Positions 1-7,434 are shown, counted from the first letter of the stretch. The stretch is DNA of 11,706 nucleotides from Candidatus Margulisiibacteriota bacterium (GCA_022709925.1 JAKLHX010000021.1:1-11706); one strand, 5' to 3'. Made by a program: numbers and translations. The notes: a model not told the origin generated them from the sequence alone.

Positions 1-1792
1 GGGTTTCAAATACCGCGATCGCGTCCATATCCTGTGCATGGTTCCCCGCCATTTCCAGATGCATGTCTTTTCCGTGATTTCGGGCAAGGATAAAGCCGGC
101 ATAAACAGGGTCTTTTCCTGTTATGTCCATTACATTAAAAGCTACCGTTTCAGGAAGCCTGGTCGCGGGATCTATTTCCGGATACGGGTCAGTGTTTATT
201 ATCCTAAATCTTCTTCCTTTTTTTGTCGCCAGCTCTCCGTGATTGAGGATCCCGTTGAACCTGTTGTATCCGGAATCTATATGCGGGGAGAACAGCCTTT
301 GAACGAACGCATCCGCCCTGATCTTTATTGGCAAAGGCCTAAAAGGATCTTCGGAAATTATTCCGAGAAAAGTGTCGAACGATGCGATCCTCGGAGCTTC
401 GGCTGTATCTTTAAGGACGCCCGTTCTCATATGGAGGAACTTATCTATTGAGGCTCTTGTTGAAGAATCATAATATTGCCAGCTTGGAACGAGAGCTATA
501 TTGTTGAAAGCCGTTTGACGCTCGGCTTCCTGGGGGCTCAATTTAAGTATCCTTCCTCTGAACCTTACGCTTATAGCTTCTTCGTTATCAACTATCCTTA
601 TTTTGCGGTCGTACATCGGCGTTAACCGTGCAATGTTCGCGTATTTGCCTGATACGATGACGATCGCTCCTCTTGGGATCGAATAGGGCTTTTCCGGTAT
701 CACCGATTTTGTCGCCTGGTCATATGCGTCCCTTGCCGTGAAATTGTAAGTATCCGAATCCCCTCTGTCTAAAAACGTCCTTATTCCGTCGAGCATTCCG
801 GCGATGTCCTCATTTCTCCAGAAATCCTGAGACTCCGTCTCGTATTTTTTGCCCGGGGTCAATTTTGCCAGGTCATCTTCCGACAATAAACACGATTGTT
901 CCTCATTAAGAGGTTCTCCAAGCAGATATTTTTGGACAGCTTGTCTCCACGGCCTGAAACACAAGAATTCGTCAAGCTCAAGCACCACAACATTTGCTCC
1001 AAGGGACTCCAGCTTCTTTACCAGCAAGGTTCCTATAGTGGTCTTCCCGGCGCCGGAGGGAGCATCGTTGGATATTATGCAGCCGTTTTTCCCTGATGCG
1101 ATCTCTAATATGTCTTTTGCCAGTGTGTCAACGGCAGGCTGAAGACGTTCTTCAAGCGCGGGAGACGGGATGAAGCCCGGATCACATGCTGCCATTCTTT
1201 CGAGTGCCGAGGAAATAAGGCTCCCATCGACGCCTATAGTTGCCAGTCTTTCCGCCAGCTCATTTATACCGACCATATATTCTTTCATCCATGGCATTAT
1301 GAATGCAGCGTCAAGCATTGGCTGGTTAAGGGACTGTTCCCGAGAAAGATGTTCGCACGCCGCATGGAATACGGATAATTGCACAAGTATATTCCTTAAT
1401 ATGTCATCATCCTTTATGTCGAGTATCCGGCCGTTCACCTTGAAAACACCTTCAGGCTCGGCTTTTGACAGGAGCCCATCGCATGATCCGGTCGTAATAA
1501 CGATATCCGATGGGAGTCTCTCGGGTTGTGCATTTGTTTTATGAACGGCTTCTTCGAGTATTGCAGCGCCCATTTCTCCCGAAAGCCTCAAATCACCATG
1601 AATTGTAATGTTTAAAGGCAGGGCTCCGTTTACTACCATCCCGTGAGTTAGTCCGGAGTTTTTTTCTAGGATCTGGCGGGAAACCGATCGACACGGCCTT
1701 GATGCAAGACCCGGATCTCTTCCGGGCCATTTGGCCATGATACTGCTCATTCCGGCAGGTTTTGACAATGGAAACGCTAATATTGATGTCAT
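1..1792 (-). CDS. Large protein with uridine-kinase-like P-loop domain, 3' end outside window
   Basis: I read this frame by hand on the minus strand: it is open without a stop from ATG at 1792 to the window edge (597 codons). Residues 1-240 match no family I recognise. Residues 244-251 (APSGAGKT, K250/T251) form a Walker A loop. It is followed by LELDEF (D274), DTYNF (Y349) and a beta-strand-like IVIVSGKYA near 376-385. This order resembles uridine kinase/phosphoribulokinase folds, where an LD-D-Y-type acidic motif and a late VVIVEG strand follow the P-loop; the Glu of that strand is Ser381 here. Residues 400-597 are again unrecognised. A purine-rich GGGGAGAGG about 9 bases upstream supports the ATG. 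No signal peptide or membrane segment is obvious, so it is probably cytoplasmic. It is divergent from the helicase gene. The substrate is unknown; phosphorylation of a small metabolite is only an inference from the fold. Confidence 0.75.
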   Translation of the reverse strand, partial: MTSILAFPLSKPAGMSSIMAKWPGRDPGLASRPCRSVSRQILEKNSGLTHGMVVNGALPLNITIHGDLRLSGEMGAAILEEAVHKTNAQPERLPSDIVITTGSCDGLLSKAEPEGVFKVNGRILDIKDDDILRNILVQLSVFHAACEHLSREQSLNQPMLDAAFIMPWMKEYMVGINELAERLATIGVDGSLISSALERMAACDPGFIPSPALEERLQPAVDTLAKDILEIASGKNGCIISNDAPSGAGKTTIGTLLVKKLESLGANVVVLELDEFLCFRPWRQAVQKYLLGEPLNEEQSCLLSEDDLAKLTPGKKYETESQDFWRNEDIAGMLDGIRTFLDRGDSDTYNFTARDAYDQATKSVIPEKPYSIPRGAIVIVSGKYANIARLTPMYDRKIRIVDNEEAISVRFRGRILKLSPQEAERQTAFNNIALVPSWQYYDSSTRASIDKFLHMRTGVLKDTAEAPRIASFDTFLGIISEDPFRPLPIKIRADAFVQRLFSPHIDSGYNRFNGILNHGELATKKGRRFRIINTDPYPEIDPATRLPETVAFNVMDITGKDPVYAGFILARNHGKDMHLEMAGNHAQDMDAIAVFET

Positions 1793-1801
1793 GAGTGAAA
1801 A

Positions 1802-1820
1802 GCCTCTCCCCGTATATATA
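1802..1820 (-). promoter_or_regulatory. Possible -10 and ribosome binding site of the kinase-like gene
   Basis: Reading on the minus strand, TATATATAC (1820-1812) is a plausible -10 box, and GGGGAGAGG (1810-1802) is a Shine-Dalgarno-like run that ends 9 bases before ATG 1792. No -35 hexamer stands at the right distance: the expected position falls on the palindrome at 1828-1843. The alternating TA run could be chance, so the promoter part is weak. The ribosome binding site part is better supported. Confidence 0.35.
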
Positions 1821-1827
1821 TCGTCAA

Positions 1828-1870
1828 AAAACAGGCCTGTTTTCACCGATTTTTAAAAACAGGCCATGTT
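1828..1870. promoter_or_regulatory. Paired AACAGGCC dyads, candidate operator between divergent genes
   Basis: AAAACAGGCCTGTTTT at 1828-1843 is a perfect 16-base palindrome. A second copy of its left half recurs 28 bases on and forms a near-palindrome, AACAGGCCATGTT (1858-1870), with matching AACA/TGTT arms around a 5-base centre. The TGTT arm of the second dyad is the same TGT-T that begins the helicase extended -10 box. The first dyad lies where a -35 for the leftward gene would be. A bound dimeric repressor could therefore cover both promoters. Because one target is a UvrD/PcrA helicase, a LexA-like damage repressor is a reasonable guess, but the sequence does not identify the protein. A transcription terminator is unlikely since both genes point away from this site. 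Confidence 0.45.
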
Positions 1871-1875
1871 ATAAT
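1867..1875 (+). promoter_or_regulatory. Extended -10 promoter of the PcrA/UvrD helicase gene
   Basis: TGT-TATAAT is an exact extended -10 element (TGnTATAAT), ending 10 bases before the ATG at 1886. No good -35 hexamer lies 16-18 bases upstream, which is usual for extended -10 promoters. The usual +1 distance places the start site between about 1882 and the A of the ATG, so the mRNA would have a leader of at most a few bases. The bases between (TGTTTTTCCC) hold no Shine-Dalgarno sequence. Confidence 0.6.
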
Positions 1876-1885
1876 TGTTTTTCCC

Positions 1886-4021
1886 ATGGCCATCTTAAAA
1901 TCCTTAAATGACAAGCAGAAAGAGGCGGTGCTTTGCACCGACGGGCCTGTTCTGATAATCGCAGGCGCCGGTTCAGGCAAGACAAGGGTTCTTACGCACA
2001 GGATAGCTTACCTTATAAAAGAGAAGAACATCGCACCGCATGAGATACTTGCCGTGACTTTTACGAATAAAGCGGCCGATGAGCTCAAGCACAGGCTGAA
2101 AAAACTGGTAGGGATACCGGCCAGGGAGATGTGGGTCGGCACTTTTCATGCCATCTGCGGAAGGATACTCAGAAGCAATATTGATAAGCTTGGATGGGAT
2201 AAGAACTATGTGATATATGACAGCGACGATCAAAGATCCCTGATCAAAGAAGTGTTAAAACAGCTTGATTATGACGATAAAAAGTATAAGCCGGCGGCAG
2301 TCCTCGATTCCATAAGCAAGGCGAAGAATGAATTGATAACCGTTGACGGCTATTTGAATAAAGCGATCGATTTTTGGGAGGAAAAGATAGCTCCGTGTTA
2401 CAGGCTGTATCAGGAAAAACTCAGGAAAAACAATGCTATAGACTTTGACGACATGCTCATGCTTACCGTAGAACTGCTCCAGAAACATTCTTCCGTAAGG
2501 GAGCATTATCAGGAGAGGTTCAAATATGTGAACATTGACGAATACCAGGACACCAATCACGCGCAATACATGATCGCGCATCTGCTTTCGGGCAAATACG
2601 GCAATATCTGTGTTGTCGGGGACGATGACCAGAGCATATATGGGTTCAGGGGTGCCGATATCAGGAACATCCTGGAATTCGAATCCAATTATCCGAATGC
2701 GAAAGTGTTCAAGCTGGAAGAGAACTACCGGTCCACGAAGAATATCCTGGAAGCCGCGAACAATGTGATCGCGAACAATGCGAGCAGAAAAGAAAAACAG
2801 CTTTGGACAAAAAGCAGTTCCGGAGAGAAGATAACAAGCTATCTCGCGTCCGATGAGCGGGACGAGGCCAGATTTATGATCGGAGAGATAAAAAAGATGT
2901 CGACTAAAAGGCCTCTGGGAGACATGGCGATCCTTTACAGGACAAATGCCCAGTCGCGGGTGATAGAAGAAGTCCTTCTCCAGAACGGGCTGCCTTACAA
3001 GATATTCGGAGGGTTCCGTTTCTATGAGAGAAAAGAGATAAAAGACCTCCTTTCCCTTCTTAAGGTTGTATTCAACCCTTGCGATAAGTTGAGTTTTTTC
3101 AGGGTCATCGGCTTTATGACTGAAGGTATAGGGAAGACCACGCTAAAGAAGATAGAGATAGAATCCGAAAAAAACAGCGGCTCTATAATTGATGTCTTAA
3201 AGAGCCTTGGCCAGGTCCAGCTTGCCCAAAAGACGAGACAGTCGCTTTCAGGGCTTGTTGAAAAGATCGAGAAGATAAGAAGTGAGGTCGAGGGGTCATC
3301 GGCGTCAAAGATAGTCGAACTTGCGATCGAAGCATCCGGGCTTGTAAAAAGTTTTGAGGCTGAAGGCACTGAAGAATCCCTGTCGAGGTCCGAGAATATA
3401 AAAGAATTCCTGTCCGTTGCCATGGAGTTTGAAAAGAATTCCGATGATATCTCTCTGGGGGCTTTTTTGATGCAGATCTCTCTTGTAACAGATCAGGACA
3501 CCGCCGACCTTTCCAAGCCGTTCGTTACGCTTATGACGCTTCATGCCGCCAAGGGCCTCGAATTCCCCGTGGTGTTCATTGCCGGGCTTGAGGAGGGGAT
3601 CTTCCCTCATTACAGGTCCATGTTCGAACCGAAAGAGCTTGAAGAGGAGCGCAGGCTTTGTTATGTGGGAATAACAAGGGCCAAGGAGAAGCTTTATGTC
3701 ACTCATGCCCAGGAAAGGATGCTTTTCGGGGAGAGCTGGTGCAACGGGCCGTCAAGGTTCGTTGAAGAGATCCCTGAAAACACCATCAAGCAGATAAGTT
3801 CGCAGGAGGACGGCGACAAAAAATATGAGAAGATCGAAGTGACCTCTGAAATAGAAGGCATGTACAATATCGGGGACATGATAAGCCACCCTAAATGGGG
3901 CAAAGGGGAGATCGTGAAAATAGAGGCGGCGGGAGAGGATACGATAATAGATATTTCCTTCTACTTGACCGGTAAAAAAACTCTGATGCTCAAATATGCC
4001 CCCATACAAAAACTCTCCTAA
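1886..4021 (+). CDS. pcrA: PcrA/UvrD-type ATP-dependent DNA helicase (superfamily 1A)
   Basis: A complete 711-residue 3'-to-5' DNA helicase of the UvrD/PcrA/Rep family, close to the usual length. All signature motifs are intact: Q motif LNDKQKEAV (7-15), Walker A AGAGSGKT (K32, T33), motif Ia AVTFTNKAADE (56-66), Ib GTFHAICGRIL (85-95), motif II IDEYQD (D218, E219), motif III GDDDQSIYGFRGA (245-257), motif IV ENYRST (279-284), motif V TLHAAKGLEF (H553 onward) and motif VI RRLCYVGITRA with R598. The tail from about residue 658 (GDMISHPKWGKGEIV, ending in APIQKL) is the PcrA-type Tudor-like C-terminal domain, known in that family to contact RNA polymerase, so PcrA is preferred over Rep. Expected roles are nucleotide excision repair, clearing RecA or stalled polymerase, and replication support. 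There is no Shine-Dalgarno site before ATG 1886; a TGTTATAAT box lies just upstream. It could equally be labelled uvrD. Confidence 0.97.
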   Translation: MAILKSLNDKQKEAVLCTDGPVLIIAGAGSGKTRVLTHRIAYLIKEKNIAPHEILAVTFTNKAADELKHRLKKLVGIPAREMWVGTFHAICGRILRSNIDKLGWDKNYVIYDSDDQRSLIKEVLKQLDYDDKKYKPAAVLDSISKAKNELITVDGYLNKAIDFWEEKIAPCYRLYQEKLRKNNAIDFDDMLMLTVELLQKHSSVREHYQERFKYVNIDEYQDTNHAQYMIAHLLSGKYGNICVVGDDDQSIYGFRGADIRNILEFESNYPNAKVFKLEENYRSTKNILEAANNVIANNASRKEKQLWTKSSSGEKITSYLASDERDEARFMIGEIKKMSTKRPLGDMAILYRTNAQSRVIEEVLLQNGLPYKIFGGFRFYERKEIKDLLSLLKVVFNPCDKLSFFRVIGFMTEGIGKTTLKKIEIESEKNSGSIIDVLKSLGQVQLAQKTRQSLSGLVEKIEKIRSEVEGSSASKIVELAIEASGLVKSFEAEGTEESLSRSENIKEFLSVAMEFEKNSDDISLGAFLMQISLVTDQDTADLSKPFVTLMTLHAAKGLEFPVVFIAGLEEGIFPHYRSMFEPKELEEERRLCYVGITRAKEKLYVTHAQERMLFGESWCNGPSRFVEEIPENTIKQISSQEDGDKKYEKIEVTSEIEGMYNIGDMISHPKWGKGEIVKIEAAGEDTIIDISFYLTGKKTLMLKYAPIQKLS

Positions 4022-4024
4022 AGG

Positions 4025-4033
4025 TGATAAAAT
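4025..4033 (+). promoter_or_regulatory. Extended -10 promoter of the lytic transglycosylase gene
   Basis: TGA-TAAAAT fits TGnTAnAAT and ends 8 bases before ATG 4042, inside the 20-base gap after the helicase stop. A start at A4040-A4042 would give an mRNA with 0-2 leader bases. The overlapping AAGGTGAT (4021-4028) resembles part of an anti-Shine-Dalgarno partner, but it ends 13 bases from the ATG, too far for good initiation. It is therefore better read as part of the promoter. No -35 hexamer is evident. Readthrough from the helicase gene is also likely. Confidence 0.5.
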
Positions 4034-4041
4034 CTTCATAA

Positions 4042-6045
4042 ATGAAAAGAACAGCAGTCTTTATAGCAGCCTTTATCTCTCTTTCTTTTGTTCCAGTCTT
4101 TGCCTCGACCAGCACTACCGAAGCATATTTAAAGGCATGCCATCTTATAAAAGCAGGATATGTGCAGGATGCCGCAGGGATACTTAAGGACCTTTCTGCG
4201 AACAAGGGATATATACTTAATGATTACGCGCAGTACAAACTGGCATCATTATATGACAACGACGCCGAATATATTAAGCTTGCGGAAGAACATCCTGAAA
4301 GCGCTCTTGCCGGCAAAGCCAGCTTTAAAGCTGCCGAGATAAGTTTTTATTCCGGGAATTACCAAAAAGCGGCGTATTATTACGATCAGGCCGTAAAACT
4401 CGGCCGGTCGAATACCCCGAAAGACACTGCAAGGTACAAATCCGGTCTTTCTTATGAGAATCTCGGGTTATATCAGGAAGCGGTAGACAGATATTCTCAA
4501 GTTAACCTTTACCATCCTTTCAGCCCCCATCTTAAGAATGCGATGAGCCGTTTGAATGCGATAGGCATAAGGCCGAAGTCTCCTTCTCCGGAGGCTTTGT
4601 TCGAGCGGGCCCAGATGCTGTTTGAAAAAAAGGACTATATGAGATCAGCGGCGGAATATAAAAAGATGCTGGATCTCTACCCCTCAAGCTCTCTTGCCCC
4701 CCAGGCGCTTTTAAAGCTCGCGCTTTGTTATTACAAGAGCGGCATGTCAAAGAGCGCGGTGCAATTGTTCGAGGCGGGAAAATATTATTCTCCGCAATCT
4801 TTCTATTACAAAGGTTTTGCACATTTGAAACAAGGTAATTTTCCCGATGCCGTCGCTTCATTCAATAAACTCTCTGAAATGTTCCCCGGAAGCGAGCTTG
4901 CTTCTGATGCCGAATATTGGATAGCCGATTATTACAGTAAGAACGGATACGAGGATTTCGCCGAAACGGCGTTCTCTAACATCATCAAGAAATACCAAGG
5001 TAGCTCTACCATAGCGGATGCGTGCTGGAAGCTGGGATTTTCCTATTATTCAAAAGGCAGGTTCGATCTTGCTTACAGCACTTTCGGGGAAGCTTTTGAA
5101 AAAGTGCCTGCCGCCGTTTCTACTTCAAAGTGCCTGTATTGGCAGGCAAAATCCGCGCAAAAGATGGGGATGTCTGATGTAGCCTCCCGGATATATCACA
5201 ATGTCGCGGTCAAATATCCGAATACGTATTATGGATACCGCGCCATGGAGCTCCTGAACATGAAGATGCCGCCTTTAAGCACGGTGAACCTTCCTCTCAT
5301 GAATTTTGAGGCCGGGCCGTCGGAGAATATCCAATATAAGAAGTTCTGCGAACTTTTTAATAACCGTTTCTATGACGAAGCGCTTGTGGAAGCAAATGTT
5401 ATGAGCGAAAAGGCAAAGACCGATCAAGACGAAAAGACGGCCAGGATGTGCATAGCTTCGGTGCTTTCGGCCCAGAGGTCTTACCAAACATCGATAAGCC
5501 TTGTCGAGGATGATGTGCGTCGCGAGGACCTGTCGGGTTCTTCCGATCCCTCGGTCAAGAAAGCCATGGCGATCTCATACCCTAAAGGGTTCGAAAAATA
5601 CGTGAATAGTTATTCAGAGAAATTCGGCGTGGATTCGTATCTTGTTTATGCGCTCATAAGAGAAGAGAGCAGGTTCAACCCAAGAGGATTGTCTTGGGCG
5701 ATGGCGCACGGACTTACGCAGATAATACCTTCCACGGGGCGAAGGATCGCGAAGAACATGCAGATAAAGCCTTATTATACTTCTAGACTGTTTGAGCCTT
5801 CATTGAACATCAAGATGGGCTCCTATTATCTTTCACAGCTCCTTCAGATGTTCGAAGGCAATAAATATCTGGCGCTTGCCTCATATAACGGCGGAGCAGG
5901 CAACGTAAAAAAATGGATGAGAAAGACCGGGACTGAAGATATCGACGAATTCGTGGAGAACATACCTTATAGAGAGACGAGAGGATATGTAAAAAAAGTG
6001 CTCGAAAGTTATTGGCAGTACAGAAGGCTTTATGAAGGAAGTTGA
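4042..6045 (+). CDS. Soluble lytic murein transglycosylase with TPR-like repeats (Slt70 type)
   Basis: A complete 667-residue exported peptidoglycan-cleaving enzyme. Residues 1-22 form a signal peptide (MKRT, hydrophobic stretch, then VFAS), which fixes the start. Residues 25-480 are many helical TPR/YbgF-like repeats of the AxxFxKxxxxxPxS kind (for example around 195-215 and 270-345), ending in KYPNTYYGYRAMELL, a pattern typical of the Slt70 superhelical ring. The catalytic SLT domain is about 515-660: REESRFNP with the likely acid catalyst E542, AHGLTQIIPST (556-566), ASYNGGAGNVKKW (613-625) and IPYRETRGYV (641-650). Known family chemistry is cleavage of the MurNAc-GlcNAc bond with 1,6-anhydroMurNAc formation in the periplasm. 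The usual GLMQ motif reads GLTQ here, a small departure with the catalytic glutamate kept. It lies 20 bases after the helicase gene and ends 7 bases before the preferred ruvB start. Confidence 0.95.
   Translation: MKRTAVFIAAFISLSFVPVFASTSTTEAYLKACHLIKAGYVQDAAGILKDLSANKGYILNDYAQYKLASLYDNDAEYIKLAEEHPESALAGKASFKAAEISFYSGNYQKAAYYYDQAVKLGRSNTPKDTARYKSGLSYENLGLYQEAVDRYSQVNLYHPFSPHLKNAMSRLNAIGIRPKSPSPEALFERAQMLFEKKDYMRSAAEYKKMLDLYPSSSLAPQALLKLALCYYKSGMSKSAVQLFEAGKYYSPQSFYYKGFAHLKQGNFPDAVASFNKLSEMFPGSELASDAEYWIADYYSKNGYEDFAETAFSNIIKKYQGSSTIADACWKLGFSYYSKGRFDLAYSTFGEAFEKVPAAVSTSKCLYWQAKSAQKMGMSDVASRIYHNVAVKYPNTYYGYRAMELLNMKMPPLSTVNLPLMNFEAGPSENIQYKKFCELFNNRFYDEALVEANVMSEKAKTDQDEKTARMCIASVLSAQRSYQTSISLVEDDVRREDLSGSSDPSVKKAMAISYPKGFEKYVNSYSEKFGVDSYLVYALIREESRFNPRGLSWAMAHGLTQIIPSTGRRIAKNMQIKPYYTSRLFEPSLNIKMGSYYLSQLLQMFEGNKYLALASYNGGAGNVKKWMRKTGTEDIDEFVENIPYRETRGYVKKVLESYWQYRRLYEGS
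6035..6041 (+). promoter_or_regulatory. Ribosome binding site deciding the ruvB start
   Basis: AAGGAAG, at the very end of the transglycosylase gene, lies 11-12 bases before ATG 6053. An alternative in-frame ATG at 6032 is preceded by AGAAGG at a spacing of only 4 bases. Both spacings are imperfect, so the start is a preference and not a certainty. Confidence 0.4.
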
Positions 6046-6052
6046 TAAACAT

Positions 6053-7084
6053 ATGCAGGAAGAAGACAACAGGATAGTCACCGTCGAAAGAAGGGAAGAA
6101 GACTCCTCTTTCAACGGATTAAGGCCCAAAAGGCTTGAGAATTATATAGGACAGACCAAAATAAAGGAAAGTATAAATATCCTGATGGGCGCTGCCAAAA
6201 AACGCGGAGAATCCCTGGAGCATGTTCTTTTGTATGGGCCTCCCGGACTGGGAAAGACGACGCTTGCTTATATAATAGCCAATGAAATGGGTGTCGGTAT
6301 AAAAGTGACATCCGGTCCTTCGATCGAAAGGCCGGGAGACCTTGCCGCGATACTCACGAACCTTTCAGAGAACGAGGTGCTGTTCATAGATGAGATACAC
6401 AGGCTTAACAAAGTCGTTGAAGAGGTCTTATATCCGGCTATGGAAGATTTTGGCCTGGATATAGTGATAGGGAAGGGGCCGAGTGCGAGGTCTATAAGGA
6501 TCGATCTCCCAAAATTCACATTGATAGGAGCAACGACAAGAGCAGGCCTCCTTACCGGGCCGCTAAGGGACAGGTTCGGATTGATAAGCAGGCTGGATTT
6601 TTATAGTCCGGAGGAATTAAAAAAGATCATAATGGCAGCCGCCGATGTCCTTGGGGTCGTCATCGATGAAGAAGGTTCTTATAGGATCGCCAGAAGGGCC
6701 CGCGGAACCCCTAGGATAGCCAACAGGCTGTTAAGGAGGGTACGGGATTGGAGCCAGGTCAAGGCCGGCGGAAAGATAACGAAAGAAGTCGCTGACAGCG
6801 CGCTGGCGCATCTCGAAGTAGACGACATGGGCCTGGATAATATCGACAGAAAAATACTTAAAAGCATAGCTGAAAAATTTGACGGAGGGCCGGTGGGGAT
6901 CGATACTATCTCGGCTTCCATAAGCGAAGATCCGGGAACTGTCGAAGATGTTTACGAGCCCTATCTTATGCAGATAGGATTCCTTGACAGGACCCCTAAA
7001 GGCAGGGTCCTTACGAGATCCGCCTACGAGCATATAGGGATGAAAAAAGAAGGGGACACAAGCTTGCAGGAGGGTCTTTTTTGA
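6053..7084 (+). CDS. ruvB: Holliday junction branch migration ATPase RuvB
   Basis: RuvB is the hexameric AAA+ motor that, with RuvA, drives Holliday junction branch migration before RuvC resolution. From ATG 6053 it has 343 residues, within the usual 330-350; starting at ATG 6032 it would have 350 and overlap the preceding gene by 14 bases. Family landmarks are all present: LRPKRLENYIGQ near the N-terminus, Walker A GPPGLGKTTLA (K68), Walker B LFIDEIHRL (D113, E114), the RuvB-specific IGKGPSARSIRIDLP, sensor 1 GATTRAG (159-165), PLRDRFG with the arginine finger region (R172/R174), RGTPRIANRLLRRVRD (sensor 2), and the winged-helix tail GGPVGIDTIS and YEPYLMQIGFLDRTPKGRVLT (T314 onward). It is probably translated as part of an operon with the transglycosylase upstream and lapA downstream. 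No ruvA or ruvC is in the window, so the Ruv genes are split here. Confidence 0.97.
   Translation: MQEEDNRIVTVERREEDSSFNGLRPKRLENYIGQTKIKESINILMGAAKKRGESLEHVLLYGPPGLGKTTLAYIIANEMGVGIKVTSGPSIERPGDLAAILTNLSENEVLFIDEIHRLNKVVEEVLYPAMEDFGLDIVIGKGPSARSIRIDLPKFTLIGATTRAGLLTGPLRDRFGLISRLDFYSPEELKKIIMAAADVLGVVIDEEGSYRIARRARGTPRIANRLLRRVRDWSQVKAGGKITKEVADSALAHLEVDDMGLDNIDRKILKSIAEKFDGGPVGIDTISASISEDPGTVEDVYEPYLMQIGFLDRTPKGRVLTRSAYEHIGMKKEGDTSLQEGLF
7068..7074 (+). promoter_or_regulatory. Strong Shine-Dalgarno site for the LapA-domain gene
   Basis: AGGAGGG lies inside the last codons of ruvB, 9 bases before ATG 7084. It favours this ATG over the adjacent in-frame TTG at 7081 and shows that the organism uses classical Shine-Dalgarno initiation inside operons. 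Confidence 0.75.
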
Positions 7085-7362
7085 TGATAATAAATTTAAC
7101 GGTGTTGCTGGTCCTCGCGGTCGTGGTCGCATTATTCGCTGTAGCCAATTCTTCCGCGGTGATAATAAACCTCATCCTTTGGCAAAGCCAGCAAGTATCT
7201 TTATCCATAGTGATATTGGTATCAGTCCTTTCGGGGTTCATTGCCGCGGGTATCATCGCTGTCTTCCAGAAAATAAAGGACGGCCTCAAAATAAAACAGC
7301 TCGAGTCAAAGGTCAAAGAACTTGAACGGCATATTTCACAGAGAGGGCTTCCTCTTCAATAG
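7084..7362 (+). CDS. LapA-domain (DUF1049) small inner-membrane protein
   Basis: A 92-residue protein with two predicted membrane helices (about 4-22 and 40-61). Between them is the family hallmark FAVANSSAVIINLILW (18-33), matching the LapA pattern of a small loop with ANxxxVxxNxxxW. A charged helix at 62-86 (KIKDGLKIKQLESKVKELERHI) is heptad-like and probably a short cytoplasmic coiled coil. In enterobacteria LapA partners LapB (YciM) to control LpxC and lipopolysaccharide amount; whether that holds here is unknown because no LapB is in the window. The ATG overlaps the ruvB TGA by one base (TGATG), implying translational coupling, and the AGGAGGG upstream supports this start. Its place next to a TamB-like gene fits an outer-membrane role but does not prove it. 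Confidence 0.8.
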   Translation: MIINLTVLLVLAVVVALFAVANSSAVIINLILWQSQQVSLSIVILVSVLSGFIAAGIIAVFQKIKDGLKIKQLESKVKELERHISQRGLPLQ

Positions 7363-7411
7363 GCCATGAATGGGCTGAAAAATATTCTCCATTCTATATA
7401 AGACTTGTAAG

Positions 7412-7420
7412 TGTTATAAT
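7412..7420 (+). promoter_or_regulatory. Extended -10 promoter of the TamB-like gene
   Basis: TGT-TATAAT in the 72-base gap after the LapA gene is identical to the helicase element at 1867-1875. It ends 14 bases before ATG 7435. The nearest purine at the normal distance is G7428, giving a leader of about 7 bases. The gap up to the ATG has no Shine-Dalgarno sequence and no convincing -35. Confidence 0.6.
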
Positions 7421-7434
7421 TTCCATTGTAAATA

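Noticed and set aside
38..1544. Several plus-strand open frames (38-451, 849-1142, 1170-1544)
   Set aside because: They are opposite the continuous minus-strand frame that carries a Walker A motif. Their products are low-complexity or motif-free.
1844..1846. In-frame GTG as an earlier start for the kinase-like gene (18 codons upstream)
   Set aside because: No Shine-Dalgarno precedes it, and using it would place the start codon inside the dyad/promoter region. ATG 1792 has a purine-rich run at proper spacing.
1828..1860. Palindrome plus T-run as an intrinsic terminator
   Set aside because: The stem is short and A/T rich with GGCC as the loop, and both neighbouring genes start here and do not end here.
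3022..3706. Minus-strand open frames of 133 codons opposite the helicase gene
   Set aside because: They are antisense to conserved helicase sequence including motif V and motif VI, with no features of their own.
7081..7083. TTG as the start of the LapA-domain gene
   Set aside because: The adjacent ATG at 7084 keeps 9-base spacing from AGGAGGG and makes the common TGATG overlap; TTG adds only one residue.
7362..7376. AGGCCAT/ATGGGCT inverted repeat after the LapA gene as a terminator
   Set aside because: The loop would be only 2 bases, one pair is mismatched, and no T-run follows.
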